NCBI GenBank assembly: GCA_964370755.1
Contig: CAYJKL010000017.1
Span: 1 to 25,504, forward strand
Reading direction: 5' to 3'
Length of the DNA: 25,504 nucleotides
Origin: CAKOSP01 sp964370755
Lineage (GTDB): Bacteria; Bacillota_I; Bacilli_A; RF39; UBA660
In this document: positions 1-7,384 of the stretch, in pieces
How positions within the stretch are numbered: the first letter of the stretch is position 1
Layout of the letters: each line of letters begins with the position of its first letter
Notes under the pieces: model-generated
The model's input: the letters and a program-made list of their open reading frames with translations, nothing else
The model's database searches: none
What the model was told of the DNA's origin: nothing
Program-made: the position numbers and the translations under genes

Positions 1-34
1 AAAAATCAAGAATTTAATTTTCTTGATTTTTTTT
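1..34. terminator. Bidirectional intrinsic terminator
   Basis: A 12-bp AT-rich stem (1-12 with 20-31) closes a 7-nt loop. A T-run follows on the plus strand and an A-run precedes it, so it can act on both strands. The stop codon of the minus-strand radical SAM gene (14-16) lies in the loop. On the plus strand it would end a transcript entering from outside the window. The stem has few G-C pairs, so its strength is uncertain. Confidence 0.65.
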
Positions 35-934
35 GCCTTGATATGTATTTCTTTTTACCATTTCTTTGTCAATATCGTTAAGTAAACAAAATTTTTTTAA
101 AAGCCACGTAGGTTCTATTAAATCTTCTTTTACTGGGTCACCAGTTATTCTTTCTATAACAACATTTTCATTTAATAGTTCTAACTGGTTAATTGTTATA
201 TCTATATATTCTTCTTTAGATATAAGAGGGAAGTTTTCTTTATTATAGAGATTTTCTAGAGGTGTATCCTTTGATATATATAGCATATGTATTTTAATAG
301 CGTCTATTTTTATATCATTTAAATACTTAACTGTATTTATCATGTCCGCCTTATTTTCATATGGCAGACCATTTATTATGTGGGCCACTGTGAAGATTTT
401 TCTTTCTTTGAGCTTAGCAGCACAGGCAGTAAAATCTTCTTTTGAGTGGCCGCGGTTGATTAATTTTAATGTTTTGTTGTTTGATGATTGTAAACCTAGC
501 TCGATTTTTAGAAAAGTTTTGTTGTTTAACTCTTCTAAATAGTCTAAGCATTCATCTGTTATTGCATCGGGTCTAGTTGCTACTGCAAGGCCTACTACGT
601 TTGGTAGAGTTATTACTTTGTCATATAAATTTTTAAGTGTCTTTATGTTTGCATATGTATTAGTACCTGCTTGAAAATAAGCAATATATTTTGCGTTTGA
701 CCATTTTTTATGAAGAATTTCTTTTGCACTGTTAAACTGAACTAGTATGTCATCTTCTTTATTTATAATTGATGATTGACTATTATCTTTACAGTAAATA
801 CATCCGCCATTTACTTTATTTGGACAGTCAAGATTTGCATTTAGTGGTACTTTAAAAACCTTAGAATTGAATTTATTTCTAAGAAAAAAGTTTAGAGTAT
901 GATATCTTTTATTATCTAGCGTGTGTTTGAACAT
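14..934 (-). CDS. TIGR01212 / YtqA-YhcC family radical SAM protein
   Basis: Predicted radical SAM enzyme of the family that includes B. subtilis YtqA and E. coli YhcC; its substrate is not settled. The N-terminus has the family cysteine cluster C-x7-C-x2-C (C37, C45, C48, counted from the chosen start), which should hold a 4Fe-4S cluster, rather than the usual Cx3Cx2C. Later segments (YIAYFQAGTNTY, GLAVATRPDAI, IELGLQSS) match the conserved strands of the barrel. I chose the ATG at 934 (306 aa) because an AAAGGA ribosome binding site (941-946) sits 6 nt before it; a GTG at 949 lies upstream of that site and is unlikely. It is divergent from the SDR gene and ends in a bidirectional terminator. 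Confidence 0.88.
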   Translation of the reverse strand: MFKHTLDNKRYHTLNFFLRNKFNSKVFKVPLNANLDCPNKVNGGCIYCKDNSQSSIINKEDDILVQFNSAKEILHKKWSNAKYIAYFQAGTNTYANIKTLKNLYDKVITLPNVVGLAVATRPDAITDECLDYLEELNNKTFLKIELGLQSSNNKTLKLINRGHSKEDFTACAAKLKERKIFTVAHIINGLPYENKADMINTVKYLNDIKIDAIKIHMLYISKDTPLENLYNKENFPLISKEEYIDITINQLELLNENVVIERITGDPVKEDLIEPTWLLKKFCLLNDIDKEMVKRNTYQGKKNQEN

Positions 935-953
935 AGAAATTCCTTTCACAAAT

Positions 954-981
954 ATTGTAACATATGTTGTAAAAATATCAA
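954..981 (-). promoter_or_regulatory. Promoter of the radical SAM gene
   Basis: On the minus strand, TTGATA (976-981) and TACAAT (954-959) are separated by 16 bp, a near-consensus sigma-A promoter about 20 bp from the start codon. It overlaps the divergent plus-strand promoter, and a 10-bp perfect palindrome (AACATATGTT, 959-968) lies in the overlap. Confidence 0.55.
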
Positions 982-995
982 AAATTATTTATAAT
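967..995 (+). promoter_or_regulatory. Promoter of the SDR gene
   Basis: TTGTAA (967-972) and a perfect TATAAT (990-995) are spaced by 17 bp. Transcription should begin near 1002, leaving a short leader that carries AAAGGA ahead of the ATG at 1024. Confidence 0.7.
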
Positions 996-1023
996 AGATA
1001 CAGACAGTAGTAAAGGAAGCAAA

Positions 1024-1959
1024 ATGAATGAAGTATTTTATGTAATTGGGGGAACTGGTCATATTGGCAATAATGTGGTTCGTGAACTTTTAAAAATGAA
1101 TAAATGTGTTAGAGTTTTAATTAAAAATAAAAGTAAGAGTAAATATATTCCGGATGGGGCAGAGGTTTTTATTGGGGATATTCTTAAGAAGGATTCTTTG
1201 GAAGAATTTTTTAAACGTGATAAGAAAAAATTAGTTTATGTTATAGACTGTATTAATAATTTTAGTTTGGATGAAACAGTTAATTTTAATAAGTGTCATG
1301 TAGCTGGTATGAAAAATGTTATTGAGCTTTGTGAAGTTAATAAAGTAGATAAATATGTTTATCTTTCTAGTATGTTTGCATATATGCCTAATGAGATTAT
1401 TACTAGTTATGGTAAAAGTAAGCAAAATGCTGAGAAGTTTGTTCTAGATAGTAAATCTAATATTAATGCATCTATCGCAGTTGCTCCTCTTGTGTATGGA
1501 CCTAATGATTATAATAGTAGTGTTGTTAATAAAATGTTTTATAATGTGTTTAGTGAAAATAAAAATAAATGTTTAGATGCGTGTGTTTATCTAGAAAGTG
1601 TAAGTGATGTGGCTAAAGGCGTTATTAATACAGCTTTATATGGTAAAAATGGTGAGACATACTTTTTAGGTGCTAAGAAGAAAAGTAGTAGAGATATTTT
1701 AAATGAATTTGGTAAAGTGTGTGAAGTTAAGAAAAATGCTAAGTTTAAGAAAATTGATAAGTTAATTAAATATGATAATTTAATAAATAAGATGTGGGAA
1801 ATTAAGAAGATTAAACCTTTGTATAGTAAGAATTTTTTGCTTTGTTTAAAACATGATATTAGTAAGAAGTATTTTGCGCCCGCTAAAGATATCGTTGTTA
1901 AAAGTAAGAATATTCATGAAAGTTTGAAAGAAACTAAAAATTTCTTTGAAAATTTATAG
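1024..1959 (+). CDS. NAD(P)-dependent epimerase/dehydratase-like SDR protein
   Basis: Extended short-chain dehydrogenase/reductase-like protein of 311 aa, probably cytosolic. The Rossmann fold starts at once with the nucleotide-binding motif GGTGHIG (residues 9-15). YLSS (113-116) and Y129-x3-K133 supply the usual catalytic Ser, Tyr and Lys, and a PLVYGPND segment near 155-163 is typical of NDP-sugar epimerase relatives. The C-terminal third is lysine-rich and gives no substrate clue. An AAAGGA site precedes the ATG. It has its own promoter and stands alone between a divergent gene and the rlmB block. Nucleotide-sugar or other SDR chemistry is inferred; the substrate is unknown. Confidence 0.82.
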   Translation: MNEVFYVIGGTGHIGNNVVRELLKMNKCVRVLIKNKSKSKYIPDGAEVFIGDILKKDSLEEFFKRDKKKLVYVIDCINNFSLDETVNFNKCHVAGMKNVIELCEVNKVDKYVYLSSMFAYMPNEIITSYGKSKQNAEKFVLDSKSNINASIAVAPLVYGPNDYNSSVVNKMFYNVFSENKNKCLDACVYLESVSDVAKGVINTALYGKNGETYFLGAKKKSSRDILNEFGKVCEVKKNAKFKKIDKLIKYDNLINKMWEIKKIKPLYSKNFLLCLKHDISKKYFAPAKDIVVKSKNIHESLKETKNFFENL

Positions 1960-1998
1960 ATTTTATGGTATTATAATGCTAGAAATTTGGTGGTTGAA

Positions 1999-2658
1999 GT
2001 GATAGTTTATGGGAAAAATGTTTTAAAAGAGATTCCTGTTAGAAAAATAAAAAAAGTGTTTTTTTCTAGAAAAGAATATACTGATTTTGTTGTTTCTTTA
2101 GGTGTAGATTATGAATTTGTTGATAATAAGTATTTAGATAAAATTTTTAGTGGTAATCATCAAGGTGTTGTTATTGATATGTTTGACTATGAATATAAAA
2201 GTTTAGATGATGTTAGTAGTGATAAAGTTTTAGTTTTAGATCACTTAGAAGATACTCATAATTTTGGGGCTATAATAAGAAGTGCAGCAGCTTCTGGTTT
2301 TATTGATATAATTATTCCAAAAGATAGATCAGTAAGTGTAAATGAAACTGTTATAAAGGTTAGTGCTGGTACTTTATTTAAAGTTAATATTATTATGGTT
2401 AGTAACTTAGTTAATGCGATTAATGTACTTAAGAAAAAAAATTATTTTGTTTATACTACAGATATGGATGGAGATAATTATAAGAGTGTTAATTATGATG
2501 GAAAGAAAGTTTTAGTTATTGGTAATGAAGGAAAAGGTGTTAGTAAACTTGTTAAAGATACATCAGACATTATAGTTAAAATTGATATGGATAATGATGT
2601 TGAAAGTCTTAATGCAAGTGTTGCAGCGGCACTTTTAATGTTTGAAATGAGGGGGTAA
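1999..2658 (+). CDS. rlmB: TrmH-family rRNA 2'-O-methyltransferase (RlmB-like)
   Basis: SPOUT methyltransferase, probably the enzyme that methylates the 2'-O of a guanosine in 23S rRNA (G2251 in E. coli). The N-terminal part (IVYGKNVLKE) is the short substrate-binding domain of TrmH/RlmB proteins. The SPOUT knot motifs are LDHLEDTHNFGAIIRSA, VIGNEGKGVS and the C-terminal SLNASVAAALLMFE. I chose the GTG at 1999 (219 aa), giving the typical MIVYGKNV start, with GGTGG 5 nt upstream; a TTG at 1987 would lie in front of that site. A TATAAT at 1972-1977 has no good -35. Its place directly before a sigH-like gene and secE-nusG matches the order in B. subtilis, where yacP and rpmG are also present; neither is seen here. 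Confidence 0.9.
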   Translation: MIVYGKNVLKEIPVRKIKKVFFSRKEYTDFVVSLGVDYEFVDNKYLDKIFSGNHQGVVIDMFDYEYKSLDDVSSDKVLVLDHLEDTHNFGAIIRSAAASGFIDIIIPKDRSVSVNETVIKVSAGTLFKVNIIMVSNLVNAINVLKKKNYFVYTTDMDGDNYKSVNYDGKKVLVIGNEGKGVSKLVKDTSDIIVKIDMDNDVESLNASVAAALLMFEMRG

Positions 2659-2660
2659 AT

Positions 2661-3281
2661 TTGAAGGGGATTATGGTTAGTGATGATGAAATATTAATGC
2701 TTATAGCAGAAGGTGATGAAAGTGCTAAAGAAGTTTTATTTGAAAAGTATAAACATGTTATTGATATCTTAATGGCAAAATATAATACAGTTTTTTATCA
2801 CTTTGGTATTGAGATTGAAGAAGCTAAAGCTGAAGCATTATTTGGTTTTTCAGATTCGATTAAAAGTTATAATACTATGAAGAGTGCTTCTTTTGAAACT
2901 TTTTTGACACTTTGTGTTAAAAGAAAACTTATAAAACTTATAAGAAAGTATAATACTAATAAGAGTAGATTTAATAATGAACTTTACTCACTTGATTATG
3001 TTTATTCAAGTAGTGTTATGCCTCTTGTTGAAAATATAAAAGATGATGATAGTCGTGATCCTCTTCTTAAATTATCTGATGAAGAAACTGTAAATGGTCT
3101 TACTGATGAGATTAGAGGTAAGTTATCAGAGTTCGAATATGAGGTGTATTTATATATGCTTGAGGGGTTTAATTATAGTGAAATTGCTCAGTATATGGAG
3201 GTTGCTCCTAAGAAAATAGATAATGCGATACAAAGAATTAGAGTTAAAATTAAAAATATTTTAGAAAATAATGAAGAATAA
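2661..3281 (+). CDS. sigH: Sigma-70 family factor, SigH-like
   Basis: RNA polymerase sigma factor of about 206 aa resembling sigma-30/SigH. An N-terminal helix (DEILMLIAEGDESAKEVL) and the following helices up to about residue 100 correspond to region 2. The C-terminal helix-turn-helix (EGFNYSEIAQYMEVAPKK, about 170-188) is region 4, followed by IQRIRVKI. A non-conserved linker of about 40 residues lies between. It starts 2 bp after rlmB. The TTG at 2661 has AGGGGG 5 nt upstream. The ATG at 2673 is possible, but its purine run is only 3 nt away. SigH runs early sporulation or competence genes in Bacillus; its targets here are unknown. The identity rests on both sequence and position. Confidence 0.82.
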   Translation: MKGIMVSDDEILMLIAEGDESAKEVLFEKYKHVIDILMAKYNTVFYHFGIEIEEAKAEALFGFSDSIKSYNTMKSASFETFLTLCVKRKLIKLIRKYNTNKSRFNNELYSLDYVYSSSVMPLVENIKDDDSRDPLLKLSDEETVNGLTDEIRGKLSEFEYEVYLYMLEGFNYSEIAQYMEVAPKKIDNAIQRIRVKIKNILENNEE

Positions 3282-3283
3282 TC

Positions 3284-3312
3284 TTGCTTTTTTAATATAA
3301 ATGGTGTATATT
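3284..3312 (+). promoter_or_regulatory. Promoter of secE-nusG
   Basis: TTGCTT (3284-3289) and TATATT (3307-3312) are spaced by 17 bp, right after the sigH-like stop codon. This would let secE-nusG be transcribed independently of rlmB-sigH. Confidence 0.6.
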
Positions 3313-3356
3313 AAATGTGAAGCACGATAAAGTGTTTTTTTAATGGAGGTAATATT

Positions 3357-3563
3357 ATGAAAAAACAAACTACAAAAAAAGAGAAAAAAAATAAAGAAAA
3401 TTTCTTAGTTGGTGTTAGAAGTGAACTTGCTCTTGTAAGTTGGCCAACTTTTAAAAATGTATTTAAATATACATGTGCTACTCTTATTTTTATGCTTTTT
3501 GTTACTGGATTTTTCTTACTTATAAATTTAATAATGTCAGTGGTTAAAGGATGGGCTTTATAA
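3357..3563 (+). CDS. secE: Preprotein translocase subunit SecE
   Basis: Small essential subunit of the SecYEG protein-conducting channel in the plasma membrane. The 68-aa protein has the short bacterial form: a lysine-rich N-terminus, the conserved amphipathic segment GVRSELALVSWPTFKNV, then one transmembrane helix (about 37-62). A GGAGGT site sits 7 nt before the ATG. Its stop overlaps the nusG start (TAATG), so the two are probably translationally coupled. The secE-nusG pairing is nearly universal in bacteria and supports the call. Confidence 0.95.
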   Translation: MKKQTTKKEKKNKENFLVGVRSELALVSWPTFKNVFKYTCATLIFMLFVTGFFLLINLIMSVVKGWAL

Positions 3564-4102
3564 TGGAAAATGAAAAATTATGGTATGTAGCTAATACATA
3601 TTCTGGTCATGAAAATAAAGTAAAAGAGAAACTTGAAATGCGTACTGAATCTACTGGTATGCAAGATTATATCTTTAGAGTTATAGTTCCTGAGACTGTT
3701 GAAGTTGAAATGAAAGATGGCGTTAAAAAAGAAAAACTTAAAAAAATGTTTCCAGGTTATGTTTTAATTGAAATGATTATGACTGATGAAGCTTGGTATA
3801 TTGTTCGTAATACACCAGGAGTAACTGGGTTTATCGGATCATCTGGTAAGGGTGCTAAACCACTTCCTTTATCACCAGAAGAAATTGATAGAATTTTATC
3901 ATCTGTTGGTATGACAAGAACTGATGTTGAAAATGAACTTAGTCTTGGAGATGCTGTTAGTATTATTAATGGACCATTTAGTGGAATGGTTGGTAAAGTT
4001 GAAAATATTGATTTAGAAAATAATAGACTTAATATATTAATTGACTTATTTGGTCAAGAAACTACTGTTGATGTTGAAACTCATCAAGTTAGTAGAGTTT
4101 AA
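3563..4102 (+). CDS. nusG: Transcription termination/antitermination factor NusG
   Basis: NusG binds the RNA polymerase clamp and modulates elongation, pausing and Rho or ribosome coupling. The NGN domain runs from LWYVANTYSGHENKVKEKLE to about residue 115 and includes the MFPGYVLIEM and NTPGVTGFIG segments. The C-terminal KOW motif is at about 125-155 (VSIINGPFSGMVGKVENID). Length is 179 aa from the ATG at 3563, normal for the family. That ATG uses the last base of the secE stop, and an AAAGGA lies 11 nt upstream; an ATG at 3551 has no suitable site. Unusually, rplK-rplA, which commonly follow nusG, are absent, and a terminator closes the unit. Confidence 0.96.
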   Translation: MENEKLWYVANTYSGHENKVKEKLEMRTESTGMQDYIFRVIVPETVEVEMKDGVKKEKLKKMFPGYVLIEMIMTDEAWYIVRNTPGVTGFIGSSGKGAKPLPLSPEEIDRILSSVGMTRTDVENELSLGDAVSIINGPFSGMVGKVENIDLENNRLNILIDLFGQETTVDVETHQVSRV

Positions 4103-4103
4103 G

Positions 4104-4127
4104 AAGTGTTTAATACACTTTTTTTTA
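4104..4127 (+). terminator. Terminator of secE-nusG
   Basis: A 6-bp stem AAGTGT/ACACTT with a 5-nt loop is followed by a run of T, 2 nt after the nusG stop codon. Confidence 0.75.
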
Positions 4128-4177
4128 TGAAAATTTTGTGATAATTTGTCGATTATGTAAATTATTTGGTTTTAATG

Positions 4178-4186
4178 TGTTATAAT
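4178..4186 (+). promoter_or_regulatory. Extended -10 promoter of the ABC transporter gene
   Basis: TGTTATAAT combines an extended -10 TG with a perfect TATAAT. No convincing -35 is seen at 17 bp. An AAAGGA site then precedes the ATG at 4213. Confidence 0.55.
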
Positions 4187-4212
4187 TGTTAATGTTATGA
4201 AAGGAATATAAT

Positions 4213-6507
4213 ATGTTAAATATTAAAAATATTAAAAAAAGTTATAAAACTGGTGATTTTGTACAACATGCACTTAAAGGTGTGTCTATTAGTTTTAGAA
4301 AAAATGAATTTGTTGCGATTTTAGGACAAAGTGGGAGTGGGAAGACAACGCTTCTTAATATCTTAGGTGGTCTTGATAGATATGATAATGGAGATTTACT
4401 TATAAATAATACTTCTACTAAAAGTTTTAAAGATAGAGACTGGGATGCTTATAGAAATAATTGTGTAGGTTTTATATTTCAAAGTTATAATCTAATTACG
4501 CATATTTCAATTTTAAGTAATGTTGAAATGGCTCTTACGCTTAGTAATGTAAGTAAGTCTGAAAGAAGAAAAAGGGCACTTACCGCACTTGAAGAGGTTG
4601 GACTTAAGGAGCATGCTCATAAAAAACCTAATCAGTTATCTGGTGGGCAGATGCAAAGGGTTGCGATTGCTAGAGCTCTTGTAAATAATCCTGAGATTAT
4701 ACTTGCAGATGAACCAACTGGTGCACTTGATACTAAAACTAGTGAGCAAATAATGCAGTTAATTAAAAAAATTGCTGAGAAGAAACTTGTAATTATGGTT
4801 ACTCATAATCCAGAAATTGCTGATCAGTATGCTAATAGAATTATAGAGCTTAAAGATGGAGAAATTTTAAAAGATTCTAATGAGTTTAAAGGTGATAAAG
4901 ATGACTCTAAACTTTCTATTAAAAGAACTAAAATGTCATTTACTAGTGCACTTGGGCTTTCTTTTAATAATATTTTAACTAAGAAAGGTAGAACTTTTTT
5001 AACTTCGCTTGCATCTTCTATTGGTATTATAGGTATAGCACTTATTTTATCTTTATCAAATGGTTTTGATATTCAAATAGATAACTTTGAGAAAAACACT
5101 TTATCTGGTATGCCTATTATGGTAACTCAGCAAGCTATGGAAATGGATCCTACTAATATGCAAGAACTGCAAGCTGCTAAAGAAGAAACTGGACAATTTC
5201 CAGATAATAATATAATACATCCTGAAAAAACTTATGAAGAACAACTTACTCATACTAATACTTTTACGGATGAATATTTAGAACTAGTTGAAAATCTTGA
5301 TTCTGAAAAGGTAAGCGGTGTTAGTTATACTAGAATGGCTAATCTTAATTTATTTACTGAAGTAGATGGTGAGATTAAAGCTATAACTGATAAAACTTAC
5401 GTTGGTGTACTTCCTACTTCACTAGGTGATGAAAATGATGTTATAGAAGATAATTTTGATTTACTTTCTGGTAGTTTACCAAGTAGTGAAAATGAAATTG
5501 TTGTGTCTGTTGATTCATATAATTATTTAGCAGAGCCGGTACTAGAAATGTTTGGTATTGATACTGATGAAGATGTTAAGGTTGAAGATTTAATTGGTAA
5601 AGAACTTAAAATTATTTTAAACGATGATTATTATCAAAACTTAGGAGCAGCTTTTATTCCTAAAAGTGATATTACTACTGAGTTTAATAGTGATAATGCT
5701 ATTACTTTGACTGTTACAGGTGTTGTAAGAGGTAAAGAAGGTAATATGATGTATGAACAAACTATGGGTGTACTTTATACTGATGCTCTTGTTCAGTCTG
5801 TTGTTGATGCTAATAAAGATTCTGAAATTGTTAAAGCACAGCTTGATTCAAATACTAATATTATGACTGGTGAAGTTTTTACTAGTGATGAAGATGGAGT
5901 GACTGCTAAAGAGCAAATGCTTGCTTATTTAGGTTATAATTCTTATCCTGTTATGATACAAATTTTTCCAGTAGACTTTGATAGTAAAGATTATATTTTA
6001 GATGAACTTGATAAATATAATGAAGGTAAAGAAACTGAAGAACAAATTGTTTATACGGATATGGCTGAAATGATTACTTCTTTATCTGGAAGTATTATGG
6101 ATGCGATTACAATAGTATTAATTGCTTTTTCTGCGATAAGTTTAGTAGTTTCTAGTATAATGATTGGTATTATTACTTATATTTCTGTGTTAGAACGTAC
6201 TAAAGAAATAGGGGTTTTAAGAAGTCTTGGTGCTAGAAAAAAAGATATTACTAGAGTATTTAATTCTGAAACAATTATAATTGGTTTATTTTCTGGTATT
6301 TTAGGAGTTAGTATTGCACTATTACTTACTATTCCTGCTAATATTATAATTTATAATTTAACTGATCTTAAAAATGTTGCTGTACTTAATCCAGTACATG
6401 GAATTATGCTTATTATAATAAGTTTAGTGTTAACAGTACTTGGTGGTTATATACCAGCTAAAATGGCAAGTAAAAAAGACCCAGTTGAAGCGCTTAGAAC
6501 TGAATAA
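4213..6507 (+). CDS. MacB-like ABC transporter, ATPase fused to FtsX-type permease
   Basis: Membrane protein of 764 aa combining an ABC ATPase and a MacB/FtsX-type permease. ATPase residues 1-225: Walker A GQSGSGKT (38-45), Q-loop Q90, signature LSGGQ (142-146), Walker B IILADE (162-167) and H-loop H198. The first transmembrane helix (about 260-283) is followed by a roughly 330-residue extracellular MacB-type periplasmic-core-like region. Three more helices follow in the last 145 residues, containing the FtsX signature region ERTKEIGVLRSLGARKKDI. Such transporters act by mechanotransmission or export of peptides and antimicrobials, often in defence or envelope control. No substrate can be assigned, and no two-component genes lie next to it. 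It is monocistronic, with its own promoter and terminator. Confidence 0.9.
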   Translation: MLNIKNIKKSYKTGDFVQHALKGVSISFRKNEFVAILGQSGSGKTTLLNILGGLDRYDNGDLLINNTSTKSFKDRDWDAYRNNCVGFIFQSYNLITHISILSNVEMALTLSNVSKSERRKRALTALEEVGLKEHAHKKPNQLSGGQMQRVAIARALVNNPEIILADEPTGALDTKTSEQIMQLIKKIAEKKLVIMVTHNPEIADQYANRIIELKDGEILKDSNEFKGDKDDSKLSIKRTKMSFTSALGLSFNNILTKKGRTFLTSLASSIGIIGIALILSLSNGFDIQIDNFEKNTLSGMPIMVTQQAMEMDPTNMQELQAAKEETGQFPDNNIIHPEKTYEEQLTHTNTFTDEYLELVENLDSEKVSGVSYTRMANLNLFTEVDGEIKAITDKTYVGVLPTSLGDENDVIEDNFDLLSGSLPSSENEIVVSVDSYNYLAEPVLEMFGIDTDEDVKVEDLIGKELKIILNDDYYQNLGAAFIPKSDITTEFNSDNAITLTVTGVVRGKEGNMMYEQTMGVLYTDALVQSVVDANKDSEIVKAQLDSNTNIMTGEVFTSDEDGVTAKEQMLAYLGYNSYPVMIQIFPVDFDSKDYILDELDKYNEGKETEEQIVYTDMAEMITSLSGSIMDAITIVLIAFSAISLVVSSIMIGIITYISVLERTKEIGVLRSLGARKKDITRVFNSETIIIGLFSGILGVSIALLLTIPANIIIYNLTDLKNVAVLNPVHGIMLIIISLVLTVLGGYIPAKMASKKDPVEALRTE

Positions 6508-6510
6508 TAA

Positions 6511-6538
6511 AAAAGCTAACCTTTCGAGGTTAGTTTTT
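6511..6538. terminator. Bidirectional terminator with TTCG loop
   Basis: A 12-bp stem (6511-6522 with 6527-6538, one G-T pair) closes a TTCG tetraloop. It starts with AAAA and ends with TTTTT, so it can act on both strands. The stop codon of the convergent minus-strand gene (6530-6532) is inside its right arm. Confidence 0.85.
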
Positions 6539-7108
6539 AAATGTATCTATTGTTTCTTCTAATTTATCTTTTGAATATTTTAGATAGTAGTTGTTTCCTT
6601 CTTGTTTTGAAAGTTCATTTATTACTGTGTTACTATCTATTGGAGTTAGTACGTTATTAAGAGGGTATGTGTATTCTTTAAATGTGAAACTTTCTTTTAA
6701 TTTTTTGTATTTATATGGTATTTTGATAACTACGTTTTTGTAGTTTTTTTCTTTGTTCATAAATGTATATGCTCTTGTAAAATGTATTATTTCATTTTCT
6801 TTTAAGTATTTGTCATCTAGTATATCTTGAATGTAGTTTTTAACGTCTTCTTTGACTTCGTTTCTAATTTCAATTACATCATCTATACCTATAATGTAGT
6901 CGTAAATATTTTCTTTAATTGAGTTATAAGAATTGAGTGCTTTTTGGTATGCTCTGTTAATTACATCTCCAGTTTCTTCTTTATCTATAATTTCATCTTT
7001 AATATCATTTAGAGAGTGAAATGTTGCTCCTTTAAATATAGTTTCTTCAAGAATCATAGAAATTGTTTTAAATTTATCTTTATTTCTTGTTGCTAATAAT
7101 ATATTCAT
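6530..7108 (-). CDS. Divergent Ham1/RdgB-like NTP pyrophosphatase
   Basis: Likely relative of the non-canonical purine NTP pyrophosphatases (Ham1/RdgB), which remove dITP, XTP and similar nucleotides from the pool. The N-terminus ILLATRNKDKFKTI matches the family opening. EETGDVINRAYQKALNSY corresponds to the motif before the active site, and YIIGIDDVIEI may replace the usual ADDSGL strand. The C-terminal half lacks the recognisable family motifs (GYDPIF and the final SHR), and the protein is 192 aa, so activity or specificity may differ. An AAAGGTGAT site precedes the ATG. A terminator separates it from the small upstream gene. The family assignment is moderate; true RdgB function is an inference. 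Confidence 0.62.
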   Translation of the reverse strand: MNILLATRNKDKFKTISMILEETIFKGATFHSLNDIKDEIIDKEETGDVINRAYQKALNSYNSIKENIYDYIIGIDDVIEIRNEVKEDVKNYIQDILDDKYLKENEIIHFTRAYTFMNKEKNYKNVVIKIPYKYKKLKESFTFKEYTYPLNNVLTPIDSNTVINELSKQEGNNYYLKYSKDKLEETIDTFKN

Positions 7109-7142
7109 TTTTAATCACCTTTAATATATTAACATATTTTGG

Positions 7143-7171
7143 TAAAAAAAAATACAGAAAATCTGTATTTT
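7143..7171 (-). terminator. Terminator of the 36-aa ORF
   Basis: An 8-bp core stem (AATACAGA/TCTGTATT, 7151-7158 and 7162-7169), extended by flanking A-T pairs, has a 3-nt loop. On the minus strand it ends in a long T-run. It begins a few bases after the stop codon of the small minus-strand ORF and supports that ORF being a separate gene. Confidence 0.75.
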
Positions 7172-7178
7172 GTAATAA

Positions 7179-7289
7179 CTACTCGTTATCGTTATCTTTA
7201 TCGATTCCGTTATGTTTGGAATTTTCTTTATGTGCTTTAATTGCTTTTTTAATATTTTGTTTTGAAGCATTTTTACTTTTCTTTGACAT
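7179..7289 (-). CDS. Small basic hypothetical protein, 36 aa
   Basis: A 36-aa ORF starting MSKKSKNASKQN and ending DKDNDNE. A strong AGGAGG site (7297-7302) lies 7 nt before its ATG, and an intrinsic terminator follows its TAG. The N-terminal two thirds is lysine-rich (KK, KAIKAHKENSK) and predicted soluble; the tail is acidic. There is no signal peptide or membrane helix. It resembles no family I can name. A small nucleic-acid-binding protein is conceivable from the charge pattern, but that is only inference. It is divergent from the 5'-nucleotidase gene. Its overlap with a longer plus-strand ORF at 7087-7362 is best explained by that ORF being non-coding. Confidence 0.7.
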   Translation of the reverse strand: MSKKSKNASKQNIKKAIKAHKENSKHNGIDKDNDNE

Positions 7290-7384
7290 AATAAGTCCTC
7301 CTTCTAATTATAGTATGGTTAAGAATATTGTTTTTATAATGGTATTTTTTAGTAATTTATGATATTCTTAGTAGGAGGTGGATA

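Noticed and set aside
7087..7362. Plus-strand 91-codon open frame over the Ham1-like start and the 36-aa gene
   Set aside because: It has no ribosome binding site, crosses a terminator and a start region on the other strand, and its translation is low-complexity Leu/Phe/Ser.
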